Shown piece by piece: positions 23,329-23,927 of a DNA stretch of 23,927 nucleotides (position 1 is its first letter; each line of letters begins with the position of its first letter). The stretch is taken from contig CAZWWS010000039.1 in assembly GCA_964637445.1 (NCBI GenBank), positions 1 to 23,927 of the forward strand. The letters are read 5' to 3'. A program made the translations under genes and the position numbers. The notes beneath the pieces are model-generated. The model saw only the letters and a program-made list of their open reading frames with translations. It ran no database searches and was not told the origin of the DNA. The stretch comes from M3 sp964637445 (lineage in GTDB: Bacteria > Bacteroidota > Bacteroidia > Bacteroidales > Muribaculaceae).

Positions 23329-23927
23329 TTAACCTTTGATTGCGGCAACACCTGGAAGCACTTTACCTTCTATAGCTTCGAGAAGAGCACCACCACCTGT
23401 TGATACATAAGAAACTTTATCAGCAAGACCGAACTTGTTTACGCATGCAACAGAGTCACCACCACCTACGAGTGAGAATGCACCATTTTCGGTGGCTTCA
23501 ACGATTGCATCAGCAATTGCGCGAGAACCGGCAGTGAAATTATCAAACTCAAATACACCGGCAGGACCATTCCAAAGGATAGTCTTTGCATTCTTGATAA
23601 CATCCGCAAATGCCTTTTGGGTTACAGGACCGGCATCAAGACCTTCCCAACCGTCGGGAATTTCCATTGCTGATACGATTTGAGTATTTGCATCGTTGTT
23701 GAAGTCATCAGCAGCTACGCAGTCAGTACCGAGTACCAAGTTAACGCCCTTTTCTTGCGCTTTCTTAATGATGTCAAGAGCAAGATCCAATTTGTCATCT
23801 TCGCAGATTGATTTACCAATCTTACCGCCTTGTGCCTTAGCGAAAGTGTAGGTCATACCACCGCAAAGAATCAAGTTGTCAACCTTGTCCATTAGGTTCT
23901 CGATGATACCAATCTTAGTAGAAACTT
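23329..23927 (-). CDS. pgk: Phosphoglycerate kinase, C-terminal half (partial)
   Basis: Glycolytic enzyme making ATP and 3-phosphoglycerate from 1,3-bisphosphoglycerate. The window shows only the nucleotide-binding C-terminal part, about 198 residues of a protein normally near 400-420. Reading starts in frame at the window edge with VSTKIGIIENLMDKVDNLILCGGMTYTF, so the true start lies beyond the right edge; the methionine at 23892 is internal. Motifs: GGMTYTF, LILCGG, ILWNGPAGVFE (ADP/phosphate region), SLVGGGDSVACV with the glycine-rich nucleotide loop, and STGGGALLEAIEGKVLPGV at the C-terminus, the hinge-adjacent conserved end. It is followed by its own terminator. Confidence 0.97.
   Translation of the reverse strand, partial: VSTKIGIIENLMDKVDNLILCGGMTYTFAKAQGGKIGKSICEDDKLDLALDIIKKAQEKGVNLVLGTDCVAADDFNNDANTQIVSAMEIPDGWEGLDAGPVTQKAFADVIKNAKTILWNGPAGVFEFDNFTAGSRAIADAIVEATENGAFSLVGGGDSVACVNKFGLADKVSYVSTGGGALLEAIEGKVLPGVAAIKG

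Noticed and set aside
1..23927. CRISPR arrays, insertion sequences, phage genes or attachment sites
   Set aside because: No regularly spaced repeats, transposase or integrase motifs, or paired long direct repeats were seen; the window is chromosomal and mostly housekeeping apart from the polysaccharide operon.

Overview
The window looks like a chromosomal segment from a member of the Bacteroidales (Bacteroidota). The evidence is a UpxY-family antiterminator heading a surface-polysaccharide operon, a TonB-dependent receptor with an N-terminal carboxypeptidase-regulatory-like domain, DUF5606 and PG_1098-type proteins, weak or absent Shine-Dalgarno sequences, and several promoter boxes of the Bacteroidota type TAnnTTTG. 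The genus cannot be fixed by reading alone; Muribaculaceae or a neighbouring family is a guess. No rRNA, tRNA, CRISPR array or insertion sequence was recognised, and no gene-free stretch exceeds 300 bases.

Region 1 (1-8860, minus strand) is the promoter-proximal part of a capsular or exopolysaccharide operon. Read from its promoter it runs: upxY-type antiterminator, ugd (UDP-glucose 6-dehydrogenase), GT2 glycosyltransferase, Wzx-type flippase, GT-D fold (DUF1792) glycosyltransferase, two more GT2 enzymes, a GT4 enzyme, and an 82-codon N-terminal piece of a second GT4 that hits a stop codon at the window edge. Genes are tightly packed, with two overlaps (13 and 8 nt). The antiterminator should let RNA polymerase read the long operon, Ugd supplies UDP-glucuronate, the transferases build the repeat unit on a lipid carrier and the flippase exports it. 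No initiating sugar-phosphate transferase or Wzy polymerase is visible, so the locus probably continues to the left. Base composition changes sharply: roughly 1480-5170 is very AT-rich and the flanks are much richer in GC, with one border inside the flippase gene. This suggests a mosaic locus.

Region 2 (8861-9144) is a divergent intergenic region. It holds a structured leader in front of upxY and a perfect 8-bp inverted repeat whose two arms each match a -7 box, one per strand.

Region 3 (9145-17827, plus strand) carries a stand-alone TonB-dependent receptor, valS with its own promoter boxes and terminator, then a tight ftsY-rimO-isochorismate synthase cluster ended by a strong bidirectional hairpin. 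Region 4 (17846-21027) has DUF1846 (minus), a DUF4136 lipoprotein and a 78-residue unknown (plus), and DUF5606 (minus), with a second bidirectional hairpin between the last two. Region 5 (21028-23927) has a Yip1-like membrane protein and smpB (plus), converging 5 nt away on a PG_1098-like methyltransferase (minus), then the C-terminal half of pgk (minus), which runs off the right edge. Regions 3-5 are mostly housekeeping genes; the unusual content is concentrated in the polysaccharide operon and its control region.
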